From NCBI RefSeq assembly GCF_027587375.1, contig NZ_JAMXIC010000011.1, positions 62,001 through 126,000 on the forward strand: a stretch of 64,000 nt of DNA. The letters are read 5' to 3'. The notes beneath the pieces were generated by a model. It saw only the letters and a program-made list of their open reading frames with translations, was not told where the DNA came from and ran no database searches. How positions within the stretch are numbered: the first letter of the stretch is position 1; every line of letters begins with the position of its first letter. A program made the position numbers and the translations under genes. Shown here piece by piece: positions 50,187 to 59,484 of the stretch. The stretch is from Arthrobacter sp. B2a2-09. Its GTDB lineage: Bacteria > Actinomycetota > Actinomycetes > Actinomycetales > Micrococcaceae.

Positions 50187-52559
50187 ATGAAGAGTTTCGA
50201 ATTGGTTCAAGTAGAGCACGGCATGGCAAGCCCGGATCTGGATGGTCCCTGGTTCGGGCTTCCCGCGGAAGCCGCTGCACCCTGTGACGGTGTGGCCTCT
50301 TCCATGCGGTTTCGTGCCAAAATCCGCATCGACTCGGTCACTGAAGCCCCGGCCCTGCTGCGGATCACCGCAGACTCCCGCTACCGGCTGACCGTCAACG
50401 GCGATTTGATCGCCGCCGGGCCCGCAAAACCCTCCGGGGCAACGTGGTTCGTCGACACGGTTGATGTCACCCCCAACCTTTCGCCTGGGGAGAACGTCAT
50501 TGGAATCGACGTGTTGTCCTACTCGACCTCTGCTCTCGGGAACGCCTCCATTCCACGCACGGGCAGGCCAGGCCTTCTGGTCAGGGGAACGATCGCGGAT
50601 GTCGATCTGTCCACCCCAACGGCATGGAAGTGCGTGCCCTTAGCCGGACGTCATTTTCATCAGGGCCGCAACACGGTCTTCCTCGGTATTCAGGAAACTG
50701 TTGACGGCGAGGCGAGCGAGCATGACTGGACGGACCCCGAATTCGACGATTCGACTTGGCACACTCCACTCCTAGACAGCCAGGAACCGTTCAGTACTGT
50801 TCCCCGGCCGACTCTCGCGAATCGGTCGATCCCGAATCTGACGCTCGACCCTGTGCCAATCGCAGCCATCGCCACAACCTCGAACCCGGCAATCGATTGG
50901 GCCGCTCTCCTACGCGCGGAAGCCGTCGAGATTCCACCCGGCACTGACGTCAGTGTCGATCTCGATGCCGGATCCCTGGTGACCGCATTCTTGGCAATAG
51001 CAGTCGAGGCCGGCCGCGGTGCACGTCTCGAAATCACTGCAGCCGAGTGCTATGAGCAACCCCCAACAGAGGTTCCTTGGCTGCGGCTCAAAGGTGACCG
51101 CTCGGATCACATTAACGGCGACTTGTACGGCGACCCGGACAGCTACACCCTCTCCGGCACCGGGACCCCGGAACGCCCCGAACGGTACTCCCCCTACTGG
51201 TTCAGAACCTTCCGATACCTTCGGCTCCGCATCACTACCACCGAGGCGGCCGTACGGGTCCATCCGCTGACCCTCACCCAAACCCACTACCCCCTGGAAA
51301 TCAGCGGCTCCTTTTCCTCTTCATCCGATCGCGACCGGAGACTTTGGGATGTCAGTGTCCGTACGCTGCTCAACTGCATGCATGAGACGTTCGAGGACTG
51401 TCCCTTCTACGAACAGCTCCAGTACGCCATGGACACCCGCTCGGAAGCGCTCTTCTCCCTGCACCTGTCCTCCGACGACCGCCTGATCAGACGGGCCATC
51501 GAAGACTTCGCCGCCTCAGGAGACCCCATGGGTCTGACTGAAAGCCGCTCGCCAAGCGTCGAACCGCAATTCATCCCCGGCTTCTCGCTCTACTGGATCA
51601 GGATGATTTCCGACCACGTCGACCATGTCGGCGATCCATCCTTCACCGAACGGTTTATTGGCAGGATAGACGCGGTGCTGGGGTACTTCGCTGACCGGCT
51701 CTCTCCCGACGGCTTCGTCATCTCTCCGGAAGATGACGGAGCGGTATGGAACTTTGTCGACTGGACAGATGCATGGCGCCAGTCCAGGGGCGTTCCGGAG
51801 CTCGGACCTCGCCGGGCCAACACCATCCTCACCTTCATGTACATCGCCGCCCTAAGGGTGGCAGGGTCCATCGCGCGATTCTGCGACAGGAAGGGGCTGT
51901 CCCAGGAATACCTCTCCCGGGCAGACGTCATCGCAGACCGCATCATCTCCGGTCCGGCCTGGGACGAGGCGACGGGCTACTTCCGCGACACCGATCGTGG
52001 ACGTCCCCAGAGCGTTCACGCCCAGGTATGGGCCGTGCTCTCGGGCGCGGTGGACGGCGCCGACGCTGCCGACCTTCTCCGCCGCGCGACGACCGACGCG
52101 GGCCTCGCCCCCTGCTCATACGCGACGACACTCGATCTCTTCGACGCGCTGCGCCGTGCAGGAGCCGACGACCGCATCGACTGGAAGCCATGGGAAGACA
52201 TGCTGGAGATGAACCTCACCACCTGGGCCGAAGACAACGTCAGCCTCCGCAGCGACTGCCACGCGTGGGGAAGCGTGCCCCTACAGCATTTCCCCCGCTA
52301 CATCCTCGGCGTCGGCCCTACATCGCCGGGATTCACAACCGCCACCATTGACCCTGCGCCAAGCAACCTCGACTGGGCCGAGGGCACCGTCCCCACCCCC
52401 TACGGGCCCATCACCGTGCATTGGACGCGCAAAAGCGGCAACCAACGCACCGTGACGGCGACTGCCCCAAGTGCCGTGCGATTGAAGCCCGCCGATAAAG
52501 CCTTCGACATCGCCGAACATGTCGAAAGCCACCAACGGACACTCACCTTCACGCTCTGA
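50187..52559 (+). CDS. GH78-like alpha-L-rhamnosidase family protein
   Basis: 790 residues. N-terminal beta-sandwich domains (RLTVNGDLIAAGPAKPSGATW) precede an (alpha/alpha)6 catalytic domain beginning near MHETFEDCPFYEQLQYAMDT, the equivalent of the GH78 DCPQRDERxGW segment. Acidic residues in this region and in FVDWTDAW are candidate catalysts. The C-terminal HAWGSVPLQHFPRYILGVGP and the closing beta domain also fit. No signal peptide, so it acts inside the cell. True specificity (rhamnose or another sugar) is uncertain. Confidence 0.82.
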   Translation: MKSFELVQVEHGMASPDLDGPWFGLPAEAAAPCDGVASSMRFRAKIRIDSVTEAPALLRITADSRYRLTVNGDLIAAGPAKPSGATWFVDTVDVTPNLSPGENVIGIDVLSYSTSALGNASIPRTGRPGLLVRGTIADVDLSTPTAWKCVPLAGRHFHQGRNTVFLGIQETVDGEASEHDWTDPEFDDSTWHTPLLDSQEPFSTVPRPTLANRSIPNLTLDPVPIAAIATTSNPAIDWAALLRAEAVEIPPGTDVSVDLDAGSLVTAFLAIAVEAGRGARLEITAAECYEQPPTEVPWLRLKGDRSDHINGDLYGDPDSYTLSGTGTPERPERYSPYWFRTFRYLRLRITTTEAAVRVHPLTLTQTHYPLEISGSFSSSSDRDRRLWDVSVRTLLNCMHETFEDCPFYEQLQYAMDTRSEALFSLHLSSDDRLIRRAIEDFAASGDPMGLTESRSPSVEPQFIPGFSLYWIRMISDHVDHVGDPSFTERFIGRIDAVLGYFADRLSPDGFVISPEDDGAVWNFVDWTDAWRQSRGVPELGPRRANTILTFMYIAALRVAGSIARFCDRKGLSQEYLSRADVIADRIISGPAWDEATGYFRDTDRGRPQSVHAQVWAVLSGAVDGADAADLLRRATTDAGLAPCSYATTLDLFDALRRAGADDRIDWKPWEDMLEMNLTTWAEDNVSLRSDCHAWGSVPLQHFPRYILGVGPTSPGFTTATIDPAPSNLDWAEGTVPTPYGPITVHWTRKSGNQRTVTATAPSAVRLKPADKAFDIAEHVESHQRTLTFTL

Positions 52560-52596
52560 CAACCTGCCGCGCAGCCCTCAAGAAACGAGAACCCAC

Positions 52597-54900
52597 ATGA
52601 ACGCCCCGCAGAGCGAACTCCGCACCGCCCCGTACACCAACCCGGCACTGCCCATCCCCGAACGAGTCGAAGACCTCCTGAGCAGCATGACACTCGAGGA
52701 AAAAGTGGGACAGATGCTTCAGCTCGACGCCCGCGGCGACCTCGAGGACCTGGTGCTCGGAAAACTTGCAGGATCGCTCCTTCACGCCTCACCCGAACGC
52801 ATCGTCGAAGCGCGCAAGCTCGTGCTGACCACCCGTTTGCAGATCCCCCTGCTCATGGCCGATGACTGTATCCACGGACACTCGTTCTGGCCCGGAGCTA
52901 CCATCTTTCCCACGCAGCTGGGCATGGCAAGCACCTGGGATCCGGCCCTGGTGGAACAAGGTGCCCGTGCCACCGCCGTCGAGGTCGCCTCCACCGGACT
53001 GCACTGGACGTTCTCGCCCGTGCTCTGCATCAGCCGTGACCTGCGGTGGGGCCGCGTCAATGAGACGTTCGGCGAAGACCCGCACCTCATCGGAGCCCTC
53101 GGAAAAGCGATGATCCGCGGATACCAAGGAGACGGACTCACGGACCCCACCGCCATCCTCGCCACCGCGAAGCACTTCGCCGGCTACTCCGAAACCCAAG
53201 GCGGCCGCGACGCCAGTGAAGCCGACATCAGCCGCCGGAAACTACGCTCGTGGTTCCTTCCCCCGTTCCAGGAAGCAGTCGAAGCAGGGTGCCGCACGTT
53301 CATGCTCGGCTACCAGGCCATCGACGGCATTCCCGTGACGGCCAACAAGTGGCTGCTCAACGACGTCCTGAAAGAGGAGTGGGGATTCACCGGCACCCTG
53401 GTCACCGACTGGGACAACGTCGGCCGCATGGTCTGGGAACAGAAAGTCTGCGAAGACCACGTCCACGCCGCAACCGTCGCCGTCGAAGCGGGCAACGACC
53501 TGGTCATGACAACGCCACAGTTCTTCGAAGGAGCCCAGGAAGCCGTCAAGCGGGGTGATCTCGACGAGAGCCTCATCGACGACGCCGTCCGGCGTCTGCT
53601 CACCCTGAAATTCGAGCTCGGACTCTTCGAGGATCCGCGCATCCCGGACGCGACCCAGCAGGCCAAAGTCATCGGCTCCGCAGAGCACGCCACCATCAAC
53701 CTGGAAATGGCCCGCCGGTCCCTCGTCTTGCTCAGCAACGACGGCACCCTCCCTCTCGACGGTGGCCTGAACGCTTCGGACACAGGCAGAGCCGAAGCAA
53801 CCGGCGCCCCAATGACCATTGCGGTGATCGGCCCCAACGCAAACGACCCCCATGCACAACTCGGCGACTGGGCCGGCGCTTCCGGACAAATAAATTGGCT
53901 TCCCGACGGTCACCCACGGCACCTGACTTCAACCGTCCTCGATGGATTCCGTGCCGTCGCACCGGCGAACTGGACGGTCACCCACGCCAGAGGAGCCAAC
54001 ATCGGGCACCTGGTGCCGGACCCCGCCGGAGCCACGTACGCCGACGGGCAGCCACGGCCACCAATGTTCCTCGCGGCAGGCACGGACGAGGCCATGCTCC
54101 AGGACGCCGTCAACACCGCCCGGAACGCCGACTACGTCGTCGCCGTCATCGGTGACACCGTAGCCCTGGCCGGCGAAACCAAATCAACAGCGACACTCGA
54201 ACTCCAAGGCGGCCAGATCGAACTAGTCGAACGCCTCCTCGAAACCGGAGTCCCCGTCATCGTCGTCCTCATCCAGTCCAAACCCTCGGTCCTGCCCCAG
54301 GCCGTCCTGAACGCCGCCGCCATCATCGAAGCCTTCAACCCCGGCATGAAAGGCGGGCAAGCGGTCGCGGAACTCATCCTGGGACTGATCGAACCGACCG
54401 GTAGGCTGCCCATCTCCTTCGCACGCCACGCCGGCCAACTCCCGATCTACTACAACCAGATCCGCGGCCAACACGGAGACCGCTACGCAGACCTCTCACA
54501 GGACCCGCTCTTCGCATTCGGCGAAGGACTCAGCTACACGACGGTCGATTACACCAACCTCCGCATCCTTTCGGAAAACATCACAGCGGACGGGCAAGTG
54601 CAGGCCACGGTCACGCTCACCAACACCGGAATCCGACCTGCCCTCGAGACAGTCCAGGTCTACGTTGCCGACATCGTGACAAGCGTGACCTGGGCAGAAC
54701 GCGAACTGAAATCCTTCACCCAAGTCCAGATAATGCCCGGACAGTCGGTGGAAGTGGACCTGTCCGTTCCCGCGCGGTCATGCTCCCTCGTGGATCAGCA
54801 CGGCCACCGCATCGTCGAACCAGGAGCTTTCGACCTGCTCGTCGGCCGACACTCCCGCGACCCGCTGATACTCTCGGCACAATTCCGAATCACGGCCTAG
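52597..54900 (+). CDS. Glycoside hydrolase family 3 enzyme (beta-glucosidase/xylosidase type)
   Basis: 767 residues from MNAPQSELRTAPYTN; the open frame starts 26 codons earlier without support. The N-terminal TIM barrel has KHFAGYSETQGGRD and the nucleophile Asp271 in LVTDWDNVGRM. The alpha/beta sandwich domain follows (AVIGPNANDPHAQLGDW), and a C-terminal Fn3-like domain closes it (ETVQVYVADIVTSVTWAERE). No signal peptide. It removes terminal beta-linked sugars from imported oligosaccharides. Which sugar is not determined. Confidence 0.93.
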   Translation: MNAPQSELRTAPYTNPALPIPERVEDLLSSMTLEEKVGQMLQLDARGDLEDLVLGKLAGSLLHASPERIVEARKLVLTTRLQIPLLMADDCIHGHSFWPGATIFPTQLGMASTWDPALVEQGARATAVEVASTGLHWTFSPVLCISRDLRWGRVNETFGEDPHLIGALGKAMIRGYQGDGLTDPTAILATAKHFAGYSETQGGRDASEADISRRKLRSWFLPPFQEAVEAGCRTFMLGYQAIDGIPVTANKWLLNDVLKEEWGFTGTLVTDWDNVGRMVWEQKVCEDHVHAATVAVEAGNDLVMTTPQFFEGAQEAVKRGDLDESLIDDAVRRLLTLKFELGLFEDPRIPDATQQAKVIGSAEHATINLEMARRSLVLLSNDGTLPLDGGLNASDTGRAEATGAPMTIAVIGPNANDPHAQLGDWAGASGQINWLPDGHPRHLTSTVLDGFRAVAPANWTVTHARGANIGHLVPDPAGATYADGQPRPPMFLAAGTDEAMLQDAVNTARNADYVVAVIGDTVALAGETKSTATLELQGGQIELVERLLETGVPVIVVLIQSKPSVLPQAVLNAAAIIEAFNPGMKGGQAVAELILGLIEPTGRLPISFARHAGQLPIYYNQIRGQHGDRYADLSQDPLFAFGEGLSYTTVDYTNLRILSENITADGQVQATVTLTNTGIRPALETVQVYVADIVTSVTWAERELKSFTQVQIMPGQSVEVDLSVPARSCSLVDQHGHRIVEPGAFDLLVGRHSRDPLILSAQFRITA

Positions 54901-54932
54901 CCGCCGACCCATTCTTCAGAAGGAGCACGCCA

Positions 54933-55925
54933 ATGGCCTTGTTCGACCTGCCCGAGACTGAACTACGCAGGTACATGGGTTCCGGGACAGAACCTCCGGA
55001 TTTCGACGCGTTCTGGCACCGGACCATCACGGAAGCCCGACAGTTCGACTGGACCCCCCAAATCACGCCCGTGGACACAAACCTCACCACGGTGGACGTC
55101 TTCGACATACGGTTCCCGGGTTTCGGAGGCCAATCGATAGCCGCCTGGCTCAGGGTTCCACACGGAGCCACCGAGCCCCTGCCCACGGTCGTGGAATTCG
55201 TCGGGTACGGCGGAGGCCGGGGATACCCCGAGGAGTCATTACTCTGGGCATCCAGCGGATTCGCGCACTTCCAAATGGACACGCGAGGACAGGGATCCGT
55301 GTGGTCAGTCGGCAACACCGGCGACGAGGGAACCACCGGCCCCGCACACCCAGGTGTCATGACACGAGGCATTCTCGATCGCGAGGACTACTACTACCGG
55401 CGCCTCATAACTGACGCCGTACGCGCCGTCGACGCAGCGCGGACACTTCCTCAGGTCGATCCTGCCCGCGTCAGCATCGCTGGCCATAGCCAGGGAGGTG
55501 GTCTCGCTCTGGCTGTGGCGGGACTCGTTCCCGATGTCGCCGCAACCGCAGCACTAGTGCCCTTCCTCTGCGATTTCTCCCGTGCAATTCATATCACCGA
55601 CCAACAGCCATACTCCGAAGTTGCTAGCTTCCTCAAGGTTCACCGCGATTCCGTTATGACAGTAATGAACACCTTGGCCAACTTCGACGCCGTGTTCTTC
55701 GTGCGCCGGGCCAGCGCCCCGCTTTACGTCTCGACCGCGTTGATGGACATCACGTGTCCCCCCTCCACCGTGTACGCGGCATTCAACAACTACGCAACCC
55801 TGGACAAGCGGATTCAAGTGTGGCCCTTTAACGGCCACGAAGGCGGAGGAATCATCGACTGGCGGAACGCGGTATCCCACGTCCGTGTGCATGCTCGATT
55901 GGACCCGCGCGTAATCACCCATTAA
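54933..55925 (+). CDS. CE7-family acetyl-xylan esterase-like deacetylase
   Basis: 330 residues from MALFDLPETELRRYMGSG, after a GAAGGAG site. The alpha/beta-hydrolase fold carries Ser186 in IAGHSQGGGLALA, Asp in ALMDITCPPSTVYAAFN and His in FNGHEGGGI. The family marker RGQGSVWSVGN also appears. CE7 enzymes deacetylate short acetylated oligosaccharides in the cytoplasm, matching the lack of a signal peptide and the importer upstream. Confidence 0.9.
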   Translation: MALFDLPETELRRYMGSGTEPPDFDAFWHRTITEARQFDWTPQITPVDTNLTTVDVFDIRFPGFGGQSIAAWLRVPHGATEPLPTVVEFVGYGGGRGYPEESLLWASSGFAHFQMDTRGQGSVWSVGNTGDEGTTGPAHPGVMTRGILDREDYYYRRLITDAVRAVDAARTLPQVDPARVSIAGHSQGGGLALAVAGLVPDVAATAALVPFLCDFSRAIHITDQQPYSEVASFLKVHRDSVMTVMNTLANFDAVFFVRRASAPLYVSTALMDITCPPSTVYAAFNNYATLDKRIQVWPFNGHEGGGIIDWRNAVSHVRVHARLDPRVITH

Positions 55926-55928
55926 GCG

Positions 55929-55953
55929 GAAGCGTTCCGGGGGCTTCCGCCTT
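55929..55953. terminator. Short hairpin after the CE7 esterase gene
   Basis: GCGGAAGC and GCTTCCGC form an 8-bp stem just past the stop; a modest terminator candidate. Confidence 0.5.
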
Positions 55954-56490
55954 ATATGTCCTGCGTGCTGGTCATAGACGCGTTCACAATTCATTTCCTG
56001 CGGTTCTGCAACCGGACCGACATTGACCCCAGCCGTGGACCGCTCAAGTCACCTAGTTGGCAGGGAGCAAAGGCTGGTCCAGACGTGGGCGGGTTGACGG
56101 AAGATCGATTATCTGGCGATTTTCAATTAGTGAGGGAAGCGGGGTCTAACGCCACCAGCTGCGGGGACATGGGGCGAACCTGTTGGCAAATGTGCGCCGC
56201 GGAAGACCGGTGACAGATTGCCCCGGAAGACGCATTCATGGGTCAGTTTCCGCTCCTGTGCTTGCGAGTTCACCTAGTCTGGGCTCGGACGAGGGACGGA
56301 TCCCGGGAATCGATCATGCGTCGTCCCATGCCGCCGTCAACCCAGATCCAGAAGCAGAATTTGTCGGGCATGACCGCGTCCACGATGCCACTCAGGGCTT
56401 CTGGGCCCACGCGGAGGCTAAGGCGGATCCCTCGCTGCATTATCTCCGAGTCTAGGCCCGAATTTTCCGGATCTGAGTAAGTGTGAGCGC
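55954..56490. other. Gene-poor scar region
   Basis: About 540 bp with no supported gene. Short frames exist on both strands, one minus-strand frame reading SLRVGPEALSGIVDAVMPD without known relatives. The region separates the plus-strand enzyme genes from truncated regulators. Confidence 0.4.
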
Positions 56491-56811
56491 CTACATCGTT
56501 GGCGCCGTCCAACGTGCCCTTCTTGGTGCCCGGGACAGGATTCGACACAGTTTCTCGCTTCGGATCAGGAACGCTCGACCTGGCCTCCGTAGTGCCCGGG
56601 GAGACGGACCGGGCTGAAAAGCCAGTTCTTGGATGACCCTCTGGACCCGCTTTTGGGTTCCCGCTGCGACTAAGTCCGGATAGTGGATGACATTAGAGAC
56701 GGTAGCGACGGATACACCTGCCGCAAGCGCAACATCGCGCCTTCTCCGGCCCGGCACAGGAACCTGCCTCGGCTCAGCCTCAGGGCCACTGACGTTGTCC
56801 ATCTGCTTCAC
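56491..56811 (-). pseudogene. Truncated LacI-family regulator
   Basis: 106 residues. The HTH (DVALAAGVSVATVSNVIHYP, then RVQRVIQELAFQPGPSPRAL) is intact, but the reading frame then enters an Arg-rich nonsense stretch and stops. The usual 270-residue effector-binding domain is missing. It is a broken gene; the frame change falls soon after ALRRPG. Probably a remnant of a second regulator of this locus. Confidence 0.7.
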
Positions 56812-56853
56812 GGCTGGTTTTTCTCTTCTCGTTCAACCGATTGATTCCCTGAC

Positions 56854-57375
56854 GTGCCCTCGATGGAGGACATTGCGGGCGAGGCGAGGGTCGGACGCAA
56901 AAGCCTGTACCGCCATTTCGCGAACAAAGCCGACTTGGTATGGGGCGGAATGGGGCCGGTCATAGCGGCCTCAGGTACCGCGTTCGAGTCAGCCCCGGCC
57001 CCGCCCATGTCCCGTCGCGAGACTTTGGACGGACTCCGCGAAGCTGTGCTTGCCGGCGTTGCCGCTCTCCCGGACCTCGGCGTCACCCGGGGCAGGCTTC
57101 GTCTGATCGCTGAGCACCCGGAGTTGATGAGCCGAAGCCAGGATTTTTTGGGAACCCGTCGTGAGCAGACCCGCGCCTACCTCACAGCCCGGGGCATTCC
57201 CGAAGACACCGCACAGTACCTGTGCGCTGCCCTCATCGGAGCGACCTTCGAAGCCTGGCTGCGGTGGGCAACCAGCGAAGACTCCGATCCCACCCCCTAC
57301 ATTTGGGCAGCACTGGCAGTGCTGACCCTGGGTGACCTAGACCTAGCCTTGCCAGTGTGGCGGGGCGCGGGCTGA
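56854..57375 (+). pseudogene. TetR-family regulator lacking its first helix
   Basis: 173 residues from a GTG. The reading begins directly at the second part of the HTH (SMEDIAGEARVGRKSLYRHF) and lacks helix 1 (the usual RILDAALELFAEHG stretch); an in-frame stop lies just upstream. The C-terminal ligand domain is complete (PTPYIWAALAVLTLGDLDLA). The protein is likely non-functional as a DNA-binding regulator. The break coincides with the divergent LacI remnant, so both were probably damaged by one rearrangement. Confidence 0.65.
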
Positions 57376-57399
57376 CTCGTTAGCCATTCCGGGGTGGTG

Positions 57400-59484
57400 T
57401 CAGCTGACGACCACCCGGACCCGGGCAACGTTCTGGACGCGCCCGAATGGCGTGCCAGCGTTTGCGTCGCGTTGTGAAGTGACCCGAACGGCAGGGAAAT
57501 AAGTGCCTGGCCTTGCAAACGAACACGTCCGGTACGTGTCCACCCCCGAAGCGGGCGCAAGAGCTTCCGTATGAGGAAAGTGCCCATTTCCGTCCATATC
57601 CCACTCGATGGCGGTGATGCTGCCGGACTGTGCCGGCAGCTCAACGGCAACAATGAGGGTGACCTCTTCGCCGATGGCTACGTCAGCGCGCGTCTGGCCG
57701 TCAATGAGAAGGGAGAGCACGGGCTGCGGGCCGCCCCGTTGTGCCGCCGTCGGGGGGACAACCACTTGGCCGTCGATGACCTCGTAGCTCGTGGACGCCA
57801 GCGGTTCCACCCCCTGCTCAACCCAGGCACTGAGATCGAGCAGTGCCTGCTCAAGGACACCGAGGTAGCTGACGGTATGGGTGGGTCTCTCCTGCGCCTC
57901 GCTGTCGCCGTGCAGGGCATTGTCCACGTACCACAGGCGGAACCTGTCTGCCGCTTGCTCCCCGAACTGCTCTTGCACTTTGGTCCGGTACCAATCGGCC
58001 TGCCAAGGAAATGACTCGCGGTCCAGCAGGCACTCGACAACGATCATCTTCCCGCCGAAACAGCCGTTCTGCACCGTCCCGGCGGTTGCAGCTGCGAAGA
58101 GCGGCCCCAGAAGCATGGGCCGCTGCGGGTATCTGGGCGATCCATCGGGGTTCCGGAACTGGTCCCAAACCGGATAGTCCGCGCCAGGCATCTGGTGCCG
58201 GTGGTAGGTCTGGGAAGCCAGGAACCCGCTGTTGTCCACCTGCACCAAATCGCCGGCCCGGAGCTGCCGGAGGACCGCGGTGTCGACTGGTCCGAAGACG
58301 GCGAGATCATCCGCCACGGTCAGCAATGCAATCCGGGCGCCCTTCGCCGCGCCTGACGCGACCAGTAACTCCGCGCCGAGGAGTTCCTTCCCGGGACCGC
58401 CCTCCAGCCGGACTGCGACAGGAACCTCATTGCCGCCCGCTGATCCAACCCAGGCATCATCCACACCGCCCTGGGACTGCCCCGCCAGAGGCTGAACCAC
58501 CTGACCCTGCGCCGCCAGATCTGCTGCGGTTAGCAGGGCACCGATCCTGCACCGGTGCTGTACCCGGTCACGAATCAGTGAAGGGGGCGGTTCGAATCCG
58601 AGATAACCAGGTTGTGTCCAGAAATCCTCGAAGTAGCCCGGGTCCGCCATGGCCACCCCGGCGTATAGGGCTGAAAAGCCGTGCATTCCCATGGTGCGGT
58701 GACCAAACCAGGAACGGGGCGGGAATCCCATCCGGGTGACCTCAAGAAGCGCTTCCCGCTCCTCCGGATCCAGTCCATCGAACATGTCGCCGCTGCCGCC
58801 CGGCTCCGCGGCATCCACTACCTGGTCCAGAACGTCCCGAAGGATACGCTGGGCGTGCATGCGGATCGTGAAAACATTGGGAATGGCCATCGGGGAGCCG
58901 ATCACGTACGGCACGACGCCGTCCCAGACCCCGGCGGTGTTCTCTGCACCGCCGATCGTGCGGAACCCGCCGCCGCTTCCCCCGAAGGCGTAGCCGTAGG
59001 GACGGTGGTCCCCGAAAGCCTGTGCTGCCAGAACCCTTGAATGCTGGGCGGCGGCCGCGTTGGCGCGGTAGGCAGCGATGGTGGGATCAACCCCGGTCCC
59101 TGGTTTGCCGGCAGTTCCACCGCCGTTGGTTTCGAGGAAGTAGGCGCCGCTGGCGATGGCGAAGGCAATCTTGTTGTGTGGTCCGGCGTCCAGCTGCGCC
59201 AGGTTCTCGCTGTCGGGCACTGGTGTGACGTGTTGGAAGAACCGCCCCTGGTACTGGTCCGCCGGGGGCAGGTAGACGGAGAACCGGGTGTCGGTGCCAC
59301 CAAATCCCCCGTGCAGGTAGCGGTGGCGAACGGGGGTGTCGCGCCATTCGTCGACGTCGACGTAGGGATCATTGAAGAACCAGTCAATGTCGTGGTTGTT
59401 CCCGCCCGGACCAGGGTGGGTGTGAGTATCGGTTGCGCTGGCCGGAGCTGTTATGTGGATGGGGTTGTTAGCAGCCTCAGTCAT
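57400..59484 (-). CDS. Large alpha/beta-hydrolase-like protein with PKD-type C-terminus
   Basis: 694 residues from MTEAANNPIHITAPAS. The nucleophile elbow is YAFGGSGGGFRTIGG near residue 170, and VDNALHGD near residue 570 supplies a candidate acid and His. The arrangement resembles tannase/feruloyl-esterase-like hydrolases only loosely. A C-terminal PKD-like beta domain (ITAIEWDMDGNGHFPHTE, PGTYFPAVRV) ends it. No signal peptide. It overlaps the GH43 gene by 8 bp, so it belongs to the operon; an esterase removing a side group from the substrate is the best guess. Confidence 0.75.
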   Translation of the reverse strand: MTEAANNPIHITAPASATDTHTHPGPGGNNHDIDWFFNDPYVDVDEWRDTPVRHRYLHGGFGGTDTRFSVYLPPADQYQGRFFQHVTPVPDSENLAQLDAGPHNKIAFAIASGAYFLETNGGGTAGKPGTGVDPTIAAYRANAAAAQHSRVLAAQAFGDHRPYGYAFGGSGGGFRTIGGAENTAGVWDGVVPYVIGSPMAIPNVFTIRMHAQRILRDVLDQVVDAAEPGGSGDMFDGLDPEEREALLEVTRMGFPPRSWFGHRTMGMHGFSALYAGVAMADPGYFEDFWTQPGYLGFEPPPSLIRDRVQHRCRIGALLTAADLAAQGQVVQPLAGQSQGGVDDAWVGSAGGNEVPVAVRLEGGPGKELLGAELLVASGAAKGARIALLTVADDLAVFGPVDTAVLRQLRAGDLVQVDNSGFLASQTYHRHQMPGADYPVWDQFRNPDGSPRYPQRPMLLGPLFAAATAGTVQNGCFGGKMIVVECLLDRESFPWQADWYRTKVQEQFGEQAADRFRLWYVDNALHGDSEAQERPTHTVSYLGVLEQALLDLSAWVEQGVEPLASTSYEVIDGQVVVPPTAAQRGGPQPVLSLLIDGQTRADVAIGEEVTLIVAVELPAQSGSITAIEWDMDGNGHFPHTEALAPASGVDTYRTCSFARPGTYFPAVRVTSQRDANAGTPFGRVQNVARVRVVVS

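Noticed and set aside
56270..56548. Minus-strand frame reading SLRVGPEALSGIVDAVMPD
   Set aside because: Looks protein-like, but no family is recognised and it lies in the scar between rearranged genes; not enough to call a gene.
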